From Sphingobacteriaceae bacterium (GTDB taxonomy: Bacteria; Bacteroidota; Bacteroidia; Sphingobacteriales; Sphingobacteriaceae): 64,000 nucleotides of DNA. Both the position numbers and the translations under genes were made by a program. The DNA lies in assembly GCA_029266635.1 (NCBI GenBank), contig JAQSWM010000002.1, positions 248,001-312,000 on the forward strand, read 5' to 3'. This document shows, in pieces, positions 7,078 to 14,066 of the stretch (positions within the stretch are counted from its first letter, which is position 1; the number at the start of each line of letters is the position of its first letter). The notes under the pieces were generated by a model that made no database searches, had not been told where the DNA came from, and worked only from the letters and a program-made list of their open reading frames with translations.

Positions 7078-7872
7078 CTAACCACTTATTTCTTTGAAAA
7101 TGATATAGATACCCATTGCCAGCACGAACCAACCAAAGCCTTTTTTAAGCTTTTCTCCAGGGATTTTCTTACTCAACAGCCCGCCAACAAATATACCGGC
7201 AACGGCAATTCCTGTAATGGTAATAAGGAACGTCCAGTTGATAGTAAAGTGTCCCAGATCTCCAGCAAAGCCGAACAATGAATTCATCGCTATAATCGCT
7301 AACGATGTTCCTACCGCCTTTTTCATGGGCAGCTTAATCAGGAACACCAGGGCTGGAATCAGTAGGAAACCACCACCGGCGCCAAGCAGACCTGTAACCA
7401 ATCCAATGCTAATGCCATAGCCGAGAAGTTTGAAGAATTTAATACAGTCGGAACATTCCTTTTCGGGACCGGCACCGCTTTTATCCCTGATCATGCTAAT
7501 GGATGCGATCAGCATGAGTATTCCGAACAGAACCATCGTAAGAAAGGATTCCGTAATCGTGAAGCCGCTGATTGTGATTATTTCTTTCGGAATGATGGGC
7601 ACCAAGAACTTCCGTGTTGCAAATACAGTAATAACCGAAGCTGCACCAAAAAACAAGGCCGCTTTTATACTTACCAACCCTTTACGGAAATTATTAAACG
7701 ATCCGATTAGGCTGGTTGAACCAACAATGAATAGTGAGTAGGAAGTGGCCAGTAAGGGAGATACGCCGAAAAGGTAAACCATCACCGGAACGGTAAGGAT
7801 TGAGCCGCCGCCACCAATTAAGCCAAGAGAAATTCCGATTAAAGCTGATGCAATATAGCCTAGTAGTTCCAT
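7078..7872 (-). CDS. TauE/SafE family sulfite exporter
   Basis: This is a 264-residue protein with eight predicted transmembrane helices in two repeats. Each repeat has the family's glycine-rich signature (GLIGGGGSILTVPVMVYLFG near residue 18 and GLLGAGGGFLLIPALVFL near 160). The family exports sulfite or sulfoacetate-type anions across the cytoplasmic membrane. Because the next operon begins with a persulfide dioxygenase whose product is sulfite, sulfite export is the natural role. It has its own operator-promoter at 7891-7934, and a further operator lies between it and the dioxygenase gene. Confidence 0.85.
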   Translation of the reverse strand: MELLGYIASALIGISLGLIGGGGSILTVPVMVYLFGVSPLLATSYSLFIVGSTSLIGSFNNFRKGLVSIKAALFFGAASVITVFATRKFLVPIIPKEIITISGFTITESFLTMVLFGILMLIASISMIRDKSGAGPEKECSDCIKFFKLLGYGISIGLVTGLLGAGGGFLLIPALVFLIKLPMKKAVGTSLAIIAMNSLFGFAGDLGHFTINWTFLITITGIAVAGIFVGGLLSKKIPGEKLKKGFGWFVLAMGIYIIFKEISG

Positions 7873-7890
7873 TATTTTGTTTTGATACTA

Positions 7891-7934
7891 CAAAGGTCAT
7901 GCTTAGAATTTCGGGAGTTTGTGACAAAAGTCAC
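7891..7934 (-). promoter_or_regulatory. Operator and -7 box of the TauE/SafE gene
   Basis: The perfect palindrome GTGACTTTTGTCAC (minus strand, 7934-7921) is followed after 22 bases by GACCTTTG (7898-7891). The predicted start near 7887 lies 15 bases before the ATG at 7872. The palindrome and its AAAC flank are identical to those at 12428-12441. Confidence 0.75.
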
Positions 7935-7948
7935 GCGGTGTAGCTTAG

Positions 7949-8404
7949 CTATAGGAAGGGGAAGAATCGGTAGCTGCGTTTTTGATAATCCTGATATTCA
8001 GGAAACTTCTCCATCAGCAGTTTCTCTTCGTAGCTTGACTTAAAATAGAACAGCAACAGCAAAAGAGAGGTGATAAAGAGCTTGAACAAACTTAGCTCCC
8101 ACATAGCGTATCCAAAGAAAAACAGAAGCAGTCCAGTGTATACAGGATGCCGTATCTTTTTGTACAAACCGGTTTGAATAAGAGTTCCCTGAGATACAGG
8201 TCTAGGAAATGGACTTAAATTTCCTCTTAGCTGCAGTAGGGCAAGTACTGCAATCAATAAGCCCATAACCGCTATAACCAGGAACGCTACTTTAACCAAG
8301 GAAGGAAATTGCCATCCCTGCCGGGATGGCAACTGAAAATATAAAATGAAAAGCAGAAGCTGAAGACCGACGAACAGTATATCTTTTGCCTTTAATCGTT
8401 TCAT
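7949..8404 (-). CDS. Isoprenylcysteine methyltransferase-like membrane protein
   Basis: This 151-residue membrane protein has four to five helices. The conserved C-terminal pattern GLYKKIRHPVYTGLLLFFFGYA, followed by YEEKLLMEKFPEYQDYQKR, belongs to the ICMT/PEMT-like methyltransferase superfamily. In that superfamily the RHP and E-x2-L-x4-P-x-Y residues bind S-adenosylmethionine. The substrate is unknown; some relatives methylate thiols or membrane lipids. It overlaps the DsbD gene by 4 bases (ATGA) and closes the thiol-redox operon, so a thiol substrate is a reasonable guess. Confidence 0.78.
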   Translation of the reverse strand: MKRLKAKDILFVGLQLLLFILYFQLPSRQGWQFPSLVKVAFLVIAVMGLLIAVLALLQLRGNLSPFPRPVSQGTLIQTGLYKKIRHPVYTGLLLFFFGYAMWELSLFKLFITSLLLLLFYFKSSYEEKLLMEKFPEYQDYQKRSYRFFPFL

Positions 8405-10095
8405 TGAACTAAAGTAAGCTTCTTTTCTTCGAATCGGACTTTACCCTCATCCAAAAAATCAGCAAATGACTCAGGATCATAATCTGCACCACGAGGCTCA
8501 TTTAACATTTCGCCATCATGGTCAAGCAGGACATAGTATGGTTGAGAATTGGCATTGAAACGACTCGCCTGGAAATCACTCCACTTATTGCCAATCGTCC
8601 TGATCTTTTTACCGCTGAACGATGAAACGCTTTGCTCGTTAGGCGGTAGTTCAGTCTTATCGTCCACATACAACTGGATCAACACATAGTCGTTTTGGAG
8701 CCTGCGCAAAACTTCCTTCTCGGGCCAGACTGTTGACTCCATTTTTCTACAATTTACGCAGGCATGTCCGGTGAAATCGATTAGCACAGGCTTGTTGACT
8801 TCTTTTGCATAGGCTAAACCTTCTTCATAGTCGAAAAAAGCATTCAGGTTCAGGGGGGCATGAAAAATATCGGAGTACTTCTTCTTCGACTTTTGATCTA
8901 AAGGTATACCTACAGAAGAAATTGAATTAGTATACAAATCGAAATCCTGCGTAGTCTGAGGCGGAAGGAATGCAGAAATTGCTTTCAAAGGTGCGCCCCA
9001 CAAGCCGGGGATCATATAGATGGTAAAAGAGAGAGTCATAATAGCAAAACCAAGGCGAGGGATGCTGATGACAGAATTATCTGAGTCGTGAGAAAACCTC
9101 AGCTTGCCCAGAAGGTAAAGTCCAAGTAAACCAAAGATCACAATCCAAAGAGCAAGAAATACCTCCCGATCGAACCAGTCCCAATGATAAGCCAGATCTA
9201 CATTGGACAGGAATTTCAGCGCTAAGGCGAGTTCTAGAAAGCCCAGTACGACTTTCACCATATTCAGCCATCCGCCCGAGCGGGGCAGAGACTTCATCCA
9301 GGATGGGAACATGGAAAACATCACGAAGGGAATAGCCAATGCCACTGCAAATCCGAACATCCCTGTTGCTGGGGCTAACAAGGTTCCGGTAGAAGCAGCT
9401 TCGACAAGCAGCGTCCCAATGATAGGTCCGGTACAGGAAAAAGATACCAGGGCCAGCGTGGCAGCCATGAAAAAGATCCCCATCCATCCGCTTTTTTCGC
9501 TCTTCGCATCCATTTTATTTACCCAGGATGCTGGAAGGGTAATTTCAAACGCTCCAAGGAAAGAAGCAGCAAACACCAGTAATAGCAGGAAGAATGCGAA
9601 GTTGAAAATACCGTTTGTGGATAGGGCATTGAGGGCATCAGCACCAAAAAGCACGGTGACCAATAAACCCAATACTACGTAAATCACGACAATGGAAATA
9701 CCGTATAACAGCGATCGTCCAATGGCTCTTCCTTTGTTTTCGGCTGCCTTTGTAAAGTAGCTGATTGTTAGAGGCAGCATAGGGAATATACAGGGCATTA
9801 AAAAAGCCGCGAAACCACCAAGTAAACCAGCCAGAAAGATCGACCAGAGAGAACCGGACGTTTCTTTTGCTTTCTGTGTTTTTGGTGTCGGTTCGCTAAC
9901 GCTCTCTTTCGGCTCCCCGCTTTCCGCTGGGATTTCGATGAAATCTAAGTCTTCCGCTTGAATGCTGTCCCCGTTCTGCTCAATGGGAGTGAATTGGAGA
10001 TTTTCAATGTCAGTGCTTCCAACAGTATCTTGCGGAAAGACCGGTGTGACACTGGTAAGAAGTGTAAGTATAAGGTGATAGATCAGCCTGATCAT
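8401..10095 (-). CDS. dsbD: DsbD-type thiol:disulfide reductase (transmembrane and C-terminal domains)
   Basis: This 564-residue protein has a signal peptide, then a low-complexity acidic linker (about 22-80) in place of the usual N-terminal DsbD alpha domain. An eight-helix membrane domain (about 85-370) follows with its two redox cysteines in MPCIFPMLPLTISYF and SFSCTGPIIGT. A C-terminal thioredoxin-like domain carries GHACVNCRKME (CVNC) near residue 448. It should pass electrons from cytoplasmic thioredoxin to periplasmic thiol proteins such as the TlpA encoded in the same operon. The missing alpha domain is encoded separately by the next upstream gene, so DsbD is split here. Confidence 0.88.
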   Translation of the reverse strand: MIRLIYHLILTLLTSVTPVFPQDTVGSTDIENLQFTPIEQNGDSIQAEDLDFIEIPAESGEPKESVSEPTPKTQKAKETSGSLWSIFLAGLLGGFAAFLMPCIFPMLPLTISYFTKAAENKGRAIGRSLLYGISIVVIYVVLGLLVTVLFGADALNALSTNGIFNFAFFLLLLVFAASFLGAFEITLPASWVNKMDAKSEKSGWMGIFFMAATLALVSFSCTGPIIGTLLVEAASTGTLLAPATGMFGFAVALAIPFVMFSMFPSWMKSLPRSGGWLNMVKVVLGFLELALALKFLSNVDLAYHWDWFDREVFLALWIVIFGLLGLYLLGKLRFSHDSDNSVISIPRLGFAIMTLSFTIYMIPGLWGAPLKAISAFLPPQTTQDFDLYTNSISSVGIPLDQKSKKKYSDIFHAPLNLNAFFDYEEGLAYAKEVNKPVLIDFTGHACVNCRKMESTVWPEKEVLRRLQNDYVLIQLYVDDKTELPPNEQSVSSFSGKKIRTIGNKWSDFQASRFNANSQPYYVLLDHDGEMLNEPRGADYDPESFADFLDEGKVRFEEKKLTLVQ

Positions 10096-10122
10096 CCTAG
10101 AATCGTTTAATGATTGAAATAC

Positions 10123-10569
10123 TTATTTAATTGTAAGAATAAAATCGACCTCTTCAGGAGGAAGGCATCTGGAGTCATCACATGCCATATATTCAATTTT
10201 TCCCTTAACTGTTGCAGGTAGCCTGGAGAGGTTTACTTTTTGCTGAAAGATAACTGTATTTGAAAAGTAGCTGACTTTCATGTTGAAAGCCTTTTCAAAC
10301 GTCGTAATTGGCTTTGGCTCCAGGGTTGCCCCCAACTTCTTATAAGAAGAAGAGGGAGTAAAGCTGAAGCTTGTTTTTACGGGACCGCCTTCAGGTACCT
10401 TCTGCGAGTAAATATGCCAGCCCTTATCGATCGTTGCTTTCAAGTAGATAATGGCCTCGTTCTTTCCGGTTTTCTTGGTAGCGTACGACCACTTTACCGG
10501 CTTTAAAATCTGAGAATATGAAGTAGCACTGAAAAACAGTGCTACTATCATGAAAAGGATGTTTTTCAT
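10123..10569 (-). CDS. Separate DsbD N-terminal (alpha) domain protein
   Basis: This 148-residue protein has a signal peptide (cleaved after ATSYSQ). The remainder is the immunoglobulin-like DsbD alpha domain: an LKPVKWSYATKK start, GWHIYSQKVPEGGP, and the two redox cysteines in YMACDDSRCLPPEEVDF near residue 130. In ordinary DsbD this domain is the periplasmic electron outlet. It lies 27 bases upstream of the gene for the rest of DsbD, so the two products probably work together. Confidence 0.85.
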   Translation of the reverse strand: MKNILFMIVALFFSATSYSQILKPVKWSYATKKTGKNEAIIYLKATIDKGWHIYSQKVPEGGPVKTSFSFTPSSSYKKLGATLEPKPITTFEKAFNMKVSYFSNTVIFQQKVNLSRLPATVKGKIEYMACDDSRCLPPEEVDFILTIK

Positions 10570-10606
10570 CTTAATTTTATTTGACTACCCAATATCTGGG
10601 AGTTGT

Positions 10607-11227
10607 TTATTTACTTGTTAGTTCCTTAAAAAACTTCACAATTTCCGGGTTCATGTAATCTGCACCACCTTCATGCCTGCCAACTACTTTACCTTCTTTG
10701 TCAATTATTACAGTCGTTGGAATGGATCCTGAAAGGAACTCCGGTGGAACCGAACTAACCGCGGTATATACAGGCAGGTCGTACTTATTATTTACCATGA
10801 ACTTGCTCGACTTTTTGTAGTTGTCGTCTACATCTACCATGAGGAATAAGATGTCTTTTTCGTCGAATTGCTTTTTTAGCTCATTAATAGATGGCATCTC
10901 CTGAACACATGGAGGACACCAGGTAGCCCAGAAGTTGATGAAGAGCACCTTTCCCTTTTGTTTAGAAATATCAACGGTTTTACCGCTCCCGTCTTTAAAT
11001 ACCACTGAGGGGGCCGGAGCCAGTTCTGCACTTCCAGTAGATTCATTGTTTACCTCCTGAGCAGAAACGGATGCTTCCTGTTCTGAGTTGTTTCCAGATT
11101 CACTGGTGTTATTATTTGCGCCACCAAATAAAAGCGCTTTCGCATCCGGGCTTATTAATAAAATTGCCGTAATAAGTATGACAATAGCAGAAAAGATGCC
11201 TGCCTTAGAAAAGATCTTAGATTTCAT
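10607..11227 (-). CDS. TlpA-family periplasmic thioredoxin-like protein
   Basis: ATG 11227 gives 206 residues starting MKSKIFSKAG. A longer frame to 11341 adds a hydrophilic stretch ahead of the membrane anchor and is not credible. An N-terminal anchor (about 8-27) is followed by a Ser/Glu/Asn-rich linker and then a TlpA/ResA thioredoxin domain with FINFWATWCPPCVQEMP (CPPC near residue 102) and the cis-proline loop SIPTTVIID. It should act as a membrane-tethered disulfide reductase outside the cytoplasmic membrane, fed by the DsbD pair encoded just downstream. Confidence 0.87.
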   Translation of the reverse strand: MKSKIFSKAGIFSAIVILITAILLISPDAKALLFGGANNNTSESGNNSEQEASVSAQEVNNESTGSAELAPAPSVVFKDGSGKTVDISKQKGKVLFINFWATWCPPCVQEMPSINELKKQFDEKDILFLMVDVDDNYKKSSKFMVNNKYDLPVYTAVSSVPPEFLSGSIPTTVIIDKEGKVVGRHEGGADYMNPEIVKFFKELTSK

Positions 11228-11357
11228 TTTTTGGTGTTTAATAGTTGGCTCCGAAGAGTCGTAAGAAATAAATTGAATAGTTAGTGCTGAACCAGACATA
11301 GTGCAACCTGTGAAAGCCTGTAAGCAGGTTTTCAGATACAAGAAAGTTTGGGCGAAA

Positions 11358-11759
11358 TCAAATCAGAAAGGTCCTGTTCCGAAGATATAGGGGAACAGAA
11401 TACAGGGGTAAGGGTTCACGTTCCCTGGAAAATAAAATCAGGGAATCAGATTTAAACATGGCCGAGATAGCCCAAAAAGCAGTAATTAATACAGCTGTAA
11501 ACAAGGGCGCATTAGCTTCTGTCGGACGCTCAGGCAAAGACATTTTCTTACTGAAGCTACTTTCTCCACCAACACATATAACCGAAGCGAGGTTTTTCCC
11601 TTGCCCACCACCGGTCTGCTCCGTTTGGTTGGTACCATTCAAGTAAACGTGAATGGCCTTTTTCAAGGGGCAAGAGCCCAGCACAAGGAAACTCATTATC
11701 AGTAAGAATACTGACAAGAAGCCTATTTTTCTAGAAAATCCTTTGAGCTGTCTAACCAT
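11358..11759 (-). CDS. Hypothetical lipoprotein-like membrane protein
   Basis: I do not recognise this 133-residue protein. It has an N-terminal hydrophobic segment ending VLGSC, which could be a lipobox, and then KKAIHVYLNGTNQTEQTGGGQG. A second cysteine lies in ASVICVGGESS and a second hydrophobic helix at about residues 86-103. The C-terminal tail is short and polar. It sits inside the thiol-redox operon between thioredoxin and TlpA genes, which hints at a role in envelope thiol chemistry, but nothing in the sequence proves it. The frame is real as far as operon order and spacing can show. Confidence 0.55.
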   Translation of the reverse strand: MVRQLKGFSRKIGFLSVFLLIMSFLVLGSCPLKKAIHVYLNGTNQTEQTGGGQGKNLASVICVGGESSFSKKMSLPERPTEANAPLFTAVLITAFWAISAMFKSDSLILFSREREPLPLYSVPLYLRNRTFLI

Positions 11760-11812
11760 TTTTTCCTTAAATGTATTCTTTCTCTTGTGTAGTGTAACGA
11801 TTCAAAAGTGAA

Positions 11813-12109
11813 TTAAGTATATTTTTCAATGACCTGCTTTAGCTGCGAAGCCTGCATGACGCCAGACTGCCGCCACTTCGTTTCTCCGTTTTTGAATAAG
11901 ATTAAAGTAGGAACTCCCTGAATTTGATAAGATTGAGCTACCTCTGGGTTTTTATCCACATCAACCTTCAAAATCGTTGCATCTTCACCAACCAATCCTT
12001 TTAATTGCTCTAAAATAGGTGCCATCATCTTACACGGGCCGCACCATTCTGCAGAGAAGTCAACCAATACAGGTTTATCAGAATTTATGATCTCAAAAAA
12101 TGTTGCCAT
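11813..12109 (-). CDS. trxA: Thioredoxin
   Basis: This is a 98-residue cytoplasmic thioredoxin: [20 protein letters not shown] with the WCGPC active site near residues 22-26, [28 protein letters not shown] with the cis-proline, and a standard C-terminal helix. The length is slightly short for the family but complete. It lies 12 bases after the small membrane protein gene. It probably reduces the split DsbD of the same operon, giving a dedicated electron path from the cytoplasm to the periplasm. Confidence 0.93.
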   Translation of the reverse strand: MATFFEIINSDKPVLVDFSAEWCGPCKMMAPILEQLKGLVGEDATILKVDVDKNPEVAQSYQIQGVPTLILFKNGETKWRQSGVMQASQLKQVIEKYT

Positions 12110-12121
12110 ATCTCTTTCTGT

Positions 12122-12376
12122 TTATCTACCCTTAATTTCTTCAAATTCAACATCCACTGTTTTATCGATGTTTTGCTTCCTCGGAGTGGTATTACAGGCG
12201 CTCGTTCCACAACAAGCTGCATTTGCCAGGGCCTGGAAAACAAACAAGCCTGCCAGAAGTCCTAACAGTCCGTTTTGTAATTCAAAAGCCTGGTAAGCAA
12301 CAAGTAACCCCATTGCCAACCTCAACCATCTCATAAAATTCCAACCGGTGAATAATGTTTTTCTAAGTGTTTCCAT
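12122..12376 (-). CDS. Small YgaP-type membrane protein with clustered cysteines
   Basis: I place the start at ATG 12376 (METLRKTLF), giving 84 residues. The in-frame TTG at 12400 lies inside the -7 box and upstream of the predicted transcript start. The protein resembles the membrane-hairpin part of YgaP-type rhodaneses (DUF2892-like): two short helices around LRLAMGLLVAYQAF and LLGLLAGLFVFQALANAACCGTSAC. The tail contains three cysteines (CCGTSAC). There is no rhodanese domain. It is the first gene of the thiol-redox operon, directly under the operator at 12428-12441. Confidence 0.72.
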   Translation of the reverse strand: METLRKTLFTGWNFMRWLRLAMGLLVAYQAFELQNGLLGLLAGLFVFQALANAACCGTSACNTTPRKQNIDKTVDVEFEEIKGR

Positions 12377-12397
12377 TCTTCTCTCGTTTTCCTTAGA

Positions 12398-12441
12398 CAA
12401 AAGTCAGGAGAATAGATACGAATGTTTGTGACAAAAGTCAC
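12398..12441 (-). promoter_or_regulatory. Operator and -7 box of the thiol-redox operon
   Basis: The perfect palindrome GTGACTTTTGTCAC (minus strand, 12441-12428) is followed after 22 bases by GACTTTTG (12405-12398). The predicted start is near 12394, about 18 bases before the ATG at 12376. The operon then runs through thioredoxin, TlpA and DsbD to 7949. No matching box exists on the plus side. Confidence 0.75.
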
Positions 12442-12516
12442 CAGGAAGGTCTGGAAGTGGACTTGGGAATTAATTGTTAAACTTCAAATCCGGAGGCCGT
12501 TTACTGATGCAAATTC

Positions 12517-12798
12517 ATGGATCATAAACAAATATTTGAAAGCATAGTTAAAGGAAGTATGGACAGGATGAAACAGCCTTTTAGCATTACCGTAGATCTG
12601 GATGGAAACTGCGAACAAAGAACCTTATTTCTGACTCATAATACAGAAACTTTTGATTTCGAATTAGACGGGCAAGCAATTTCGATAATCAACAACGGCG
12701 ATAATTCGTGGAGCATTGTTGCCGGAACGATCGATCAGGAGACGGTTAACCTCATCGGTACAGAGGTCGAAAAGCATTATAAAAACCTCCACCTCTAG
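12517..12798 (+). CDS. Hypothetical protein, 93 residues
   Basis: I do not recognise this small soluble protein. It begins MDHKQIFESIVKGSMDRM and continues as an alternating beta-rich domain (SITVDLDGNCEQRTLFLTH), ending in a helix. One cysteine is present. It stands alone on the plus strand, divergent from the thiol-redox operon and convergent with the Crp/Fnr gene. A plus-strand -7 box at the usual distance from the operator at 12428-12441 is absent, so it is probably not controlled from that site. Composition and codon use look like real coding sequence. Confidence 0.6.
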   Translation: MDHKQIFESIVKGSMDRMKQPFSITVDLDGNCEQRTLFLTHNTETFDFELDGQAISIINNGDNSWSIVAGTIDQETVNLIGTEVEKHYKNLHL

Positions 12799-12840
12799 TT
12801 TCTATAAATTTTATAGCCCCTTGTCCGAAATTTAAGAATC

Positions 12841-13485
12841 TTACTTTTTCCACTCTATATAATTCCTGTGCAAGGCTAGGTAACCTCTTTGTTCCATCTT
12901 CTTTAATAACCTTGATATCACCTCACGTGATGAACTCAGGTCGTTGGCTATCTCCTGATGAGTGATATTTAACTGCTTTGTTTCCAGCTTCTCCGACTGG
13001 TTTTTTAGATAAAAATCCAGGCGTTCATCCATGCTTTTAAAAGCGATATTATCTACCATCGTCAGGAGCTCTTCATATCGGTTACGATAGGTTTCCAGTA
13101 CGAAATAGTACCATGTCTTATAATCCTGCATCAGCTCGTCCATCAACTGTATCGGGATAAGTAAGGCGACAGTGTATTCAACAGCTTTAGCCATAACTTC
13201 ACTTGTTTCCTGTTTAGCAGCACAAATCATAGACAGAGCACATGCTCCGCCCGGTTCTATGTAATACAGGAAAAACTCGTTGCCCTCTTCGCCCTGCCGA
13301 TAAAGCTTCACCCGGCCTTCCACAATTAGCATGGTAGAGCGAAAGTATTGTCCGGGAGACATCATTACTTCCTCCGCCTCAAACTTTTTGATAGAGCAAT
13401 TTGCGATCAGCTTTTCCTTCAACCCAGGCTCGAATTGTGGAAAGAACTGATTGATGTATTGGGATACTGTTAATTCATTGGCCAT
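12841..13485 (-). CDS. Crp/Fnr family transcriptional regulator
   Basis: ATG 13485 gives 214 residues beginning MANELTVSQYINQF; a longer frame to 13551 adds a poorly conserved tail. Residues about 10-125 are a cyclic-nucleotide-binding-like beta barrel, with the FRSTMLIVEGRVKLYRQG segment. It lacks both the cAMP-binding residues of Crp and the four-cysteine cluster of Fnr. Cysteines 82 and 88 (GGACALSMICAAK) form a C-x5-C pair. The C-terminal winged helix has the recognition helix HQEIANDLSSSREVISRLLKKMEQRG, whose SSSREV part resembles the CRP DNA-reading helix. That fits the GTGA-N6-TCAC-like operators of the neighbouring sulfur operons, so I infer that it controls them. Confidence 0.88.
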   Translation of the reverse strand: MANELTVSQYINQFFPQFEPGLKEKLIANCSIKKFEAEEVMMSPGQYFRSTMLIVEGRVKLYRQGEEGNEFFLYYIEPGGACALSMICAAKQETSEVMAKAVEYTVALLIPIQLMDELMQDYKTWYYFVLETYRNRYEELLTMVDNIAFKSMDERLDFYLKNQSEKLETKQLNITHQEIANDLSSSREVISRLLKKMEQRGYLALHRNYIEWKK

Positions 13486-13488
13486 ATG

Positions 13489-13496
13489 CAAAGGTA
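13489..13496 (-). promoter_or_regulatory. Possible -7 box of the Crp/Fnr gene
   Basis: The minus strand reads TACCTTTG, a full TAnnTTTG match, ending 3 bases before the ATG at 13485. If used, the transcript would begin at or next to the start codon and be leaderless. A start at 13551 would require another promoter. Confidence 0.4.
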
Positions 13497-13555
13497 GGGG
13501 AAAAATTAGGGAATAGTCGACCTCTATGTGAAATCCAAACTTGTCTAACATCTCT

Positions 13556-13563
13556 TAATTTTG
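13556..13563 (+). promoter_or_regulatory. -7 box of the gene at 13583
   Basis: TAATTTTG matches TAnnTTTG and lies 19 bases before the ATG at 13583, giving a leader of roughly 16 bases. No clear -33 element was found. Confidence 0.4.
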
Positions 13564-13582
13564 CCGATATTAAAAGTAACAC

Positions 13583-13984
13583 ATGGAAGAAGCAAAAGTA
13601 TTTGAGGCCTGCTTTTCATTAGCTGAAGATTTAATGTGGGAAAGTGAACAGGGCGGGATTGAAAGTCTCCCTGAACAGATGGCAGAATTGTCTGAAATGA
13701 CAAATGAATTTGTAAGAATTGCAAAACAGTGTTACTATCAGATAGAAGATATTCCGGATTTCGAAGCAATACTACTAGGTGCGATAAAATATTTAAATGC
13801 ACAGGCAATTCCCCCTCTTCGAGGAAATTATTCCTGGTTTTTCAACTCACTTAGCGCATTATTAGAGCTCTGTAACCCTAATAGCGCTGTTGGAAAAGAC
13901 GGTTTACCATTTTTACTTGCATTGCAGTCAGGTGTGAATAAATGTATAGAATGGGCGGGAGAAGATATAGATGAGTTTGAATAG
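13583..13984 (+). CDS. Hypothetical protein, 133 residues
   Basis: I do not recognise this protein. It is acidic, soluble and largely alpha-helical (MEEAKVFEACFSLAEDLMWESEQGG), without signal peptide or membrane segments. It is transcribed divergently from the Crp/Fnr gene and followed by another unknown gene on the same strand. The base composition is more AT-rich than the sulfur operons to its left, which fits recently acquired DNA. The regular codon structure supports a real gene. Confidence 0.6.
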   Translation: MEEAKVFEACFSLAEDLMWESEQGGIESLPEQMAELSEMTNEFVRIAKQCYYQIEDIPDFEAILLGAIKYLNAQAIPPLRGNYSWFFNSLSALLELCNPNSAVGKDGLPFLLALQSGVNKCIEWAGEDIDEFE

Positions 13985-14066
13985 GCAATCCTTATTTTTT
14001 CCCCTCTGCGTTTTATAAAAGCATTAGTTATCTAATTTATTCCATTAAAGCTTCAAATTTCAAGAT

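Noticed and set aside
6989-7132. In-frame extension of the persulfide dioxygenase to 7132
   Set aside because: The added residues read through the operator at 7056-7069 and the -7 box, and the family similarity begins at MIIEQIYTG.
9077-9487. Open frame on the minus strand inside the DsbD gene
   Set aside because: It lies in another frame fully inside a well-supported DsbD coding region and has a composition without family motifs.
12428-12517. Control of the plus-strand gene at 12517 by the operator at 12428-12441
   Set aside because: The position 22 bases to the right reads TGGGAATT, with no -7 box; only the minus-strand promoter fits.
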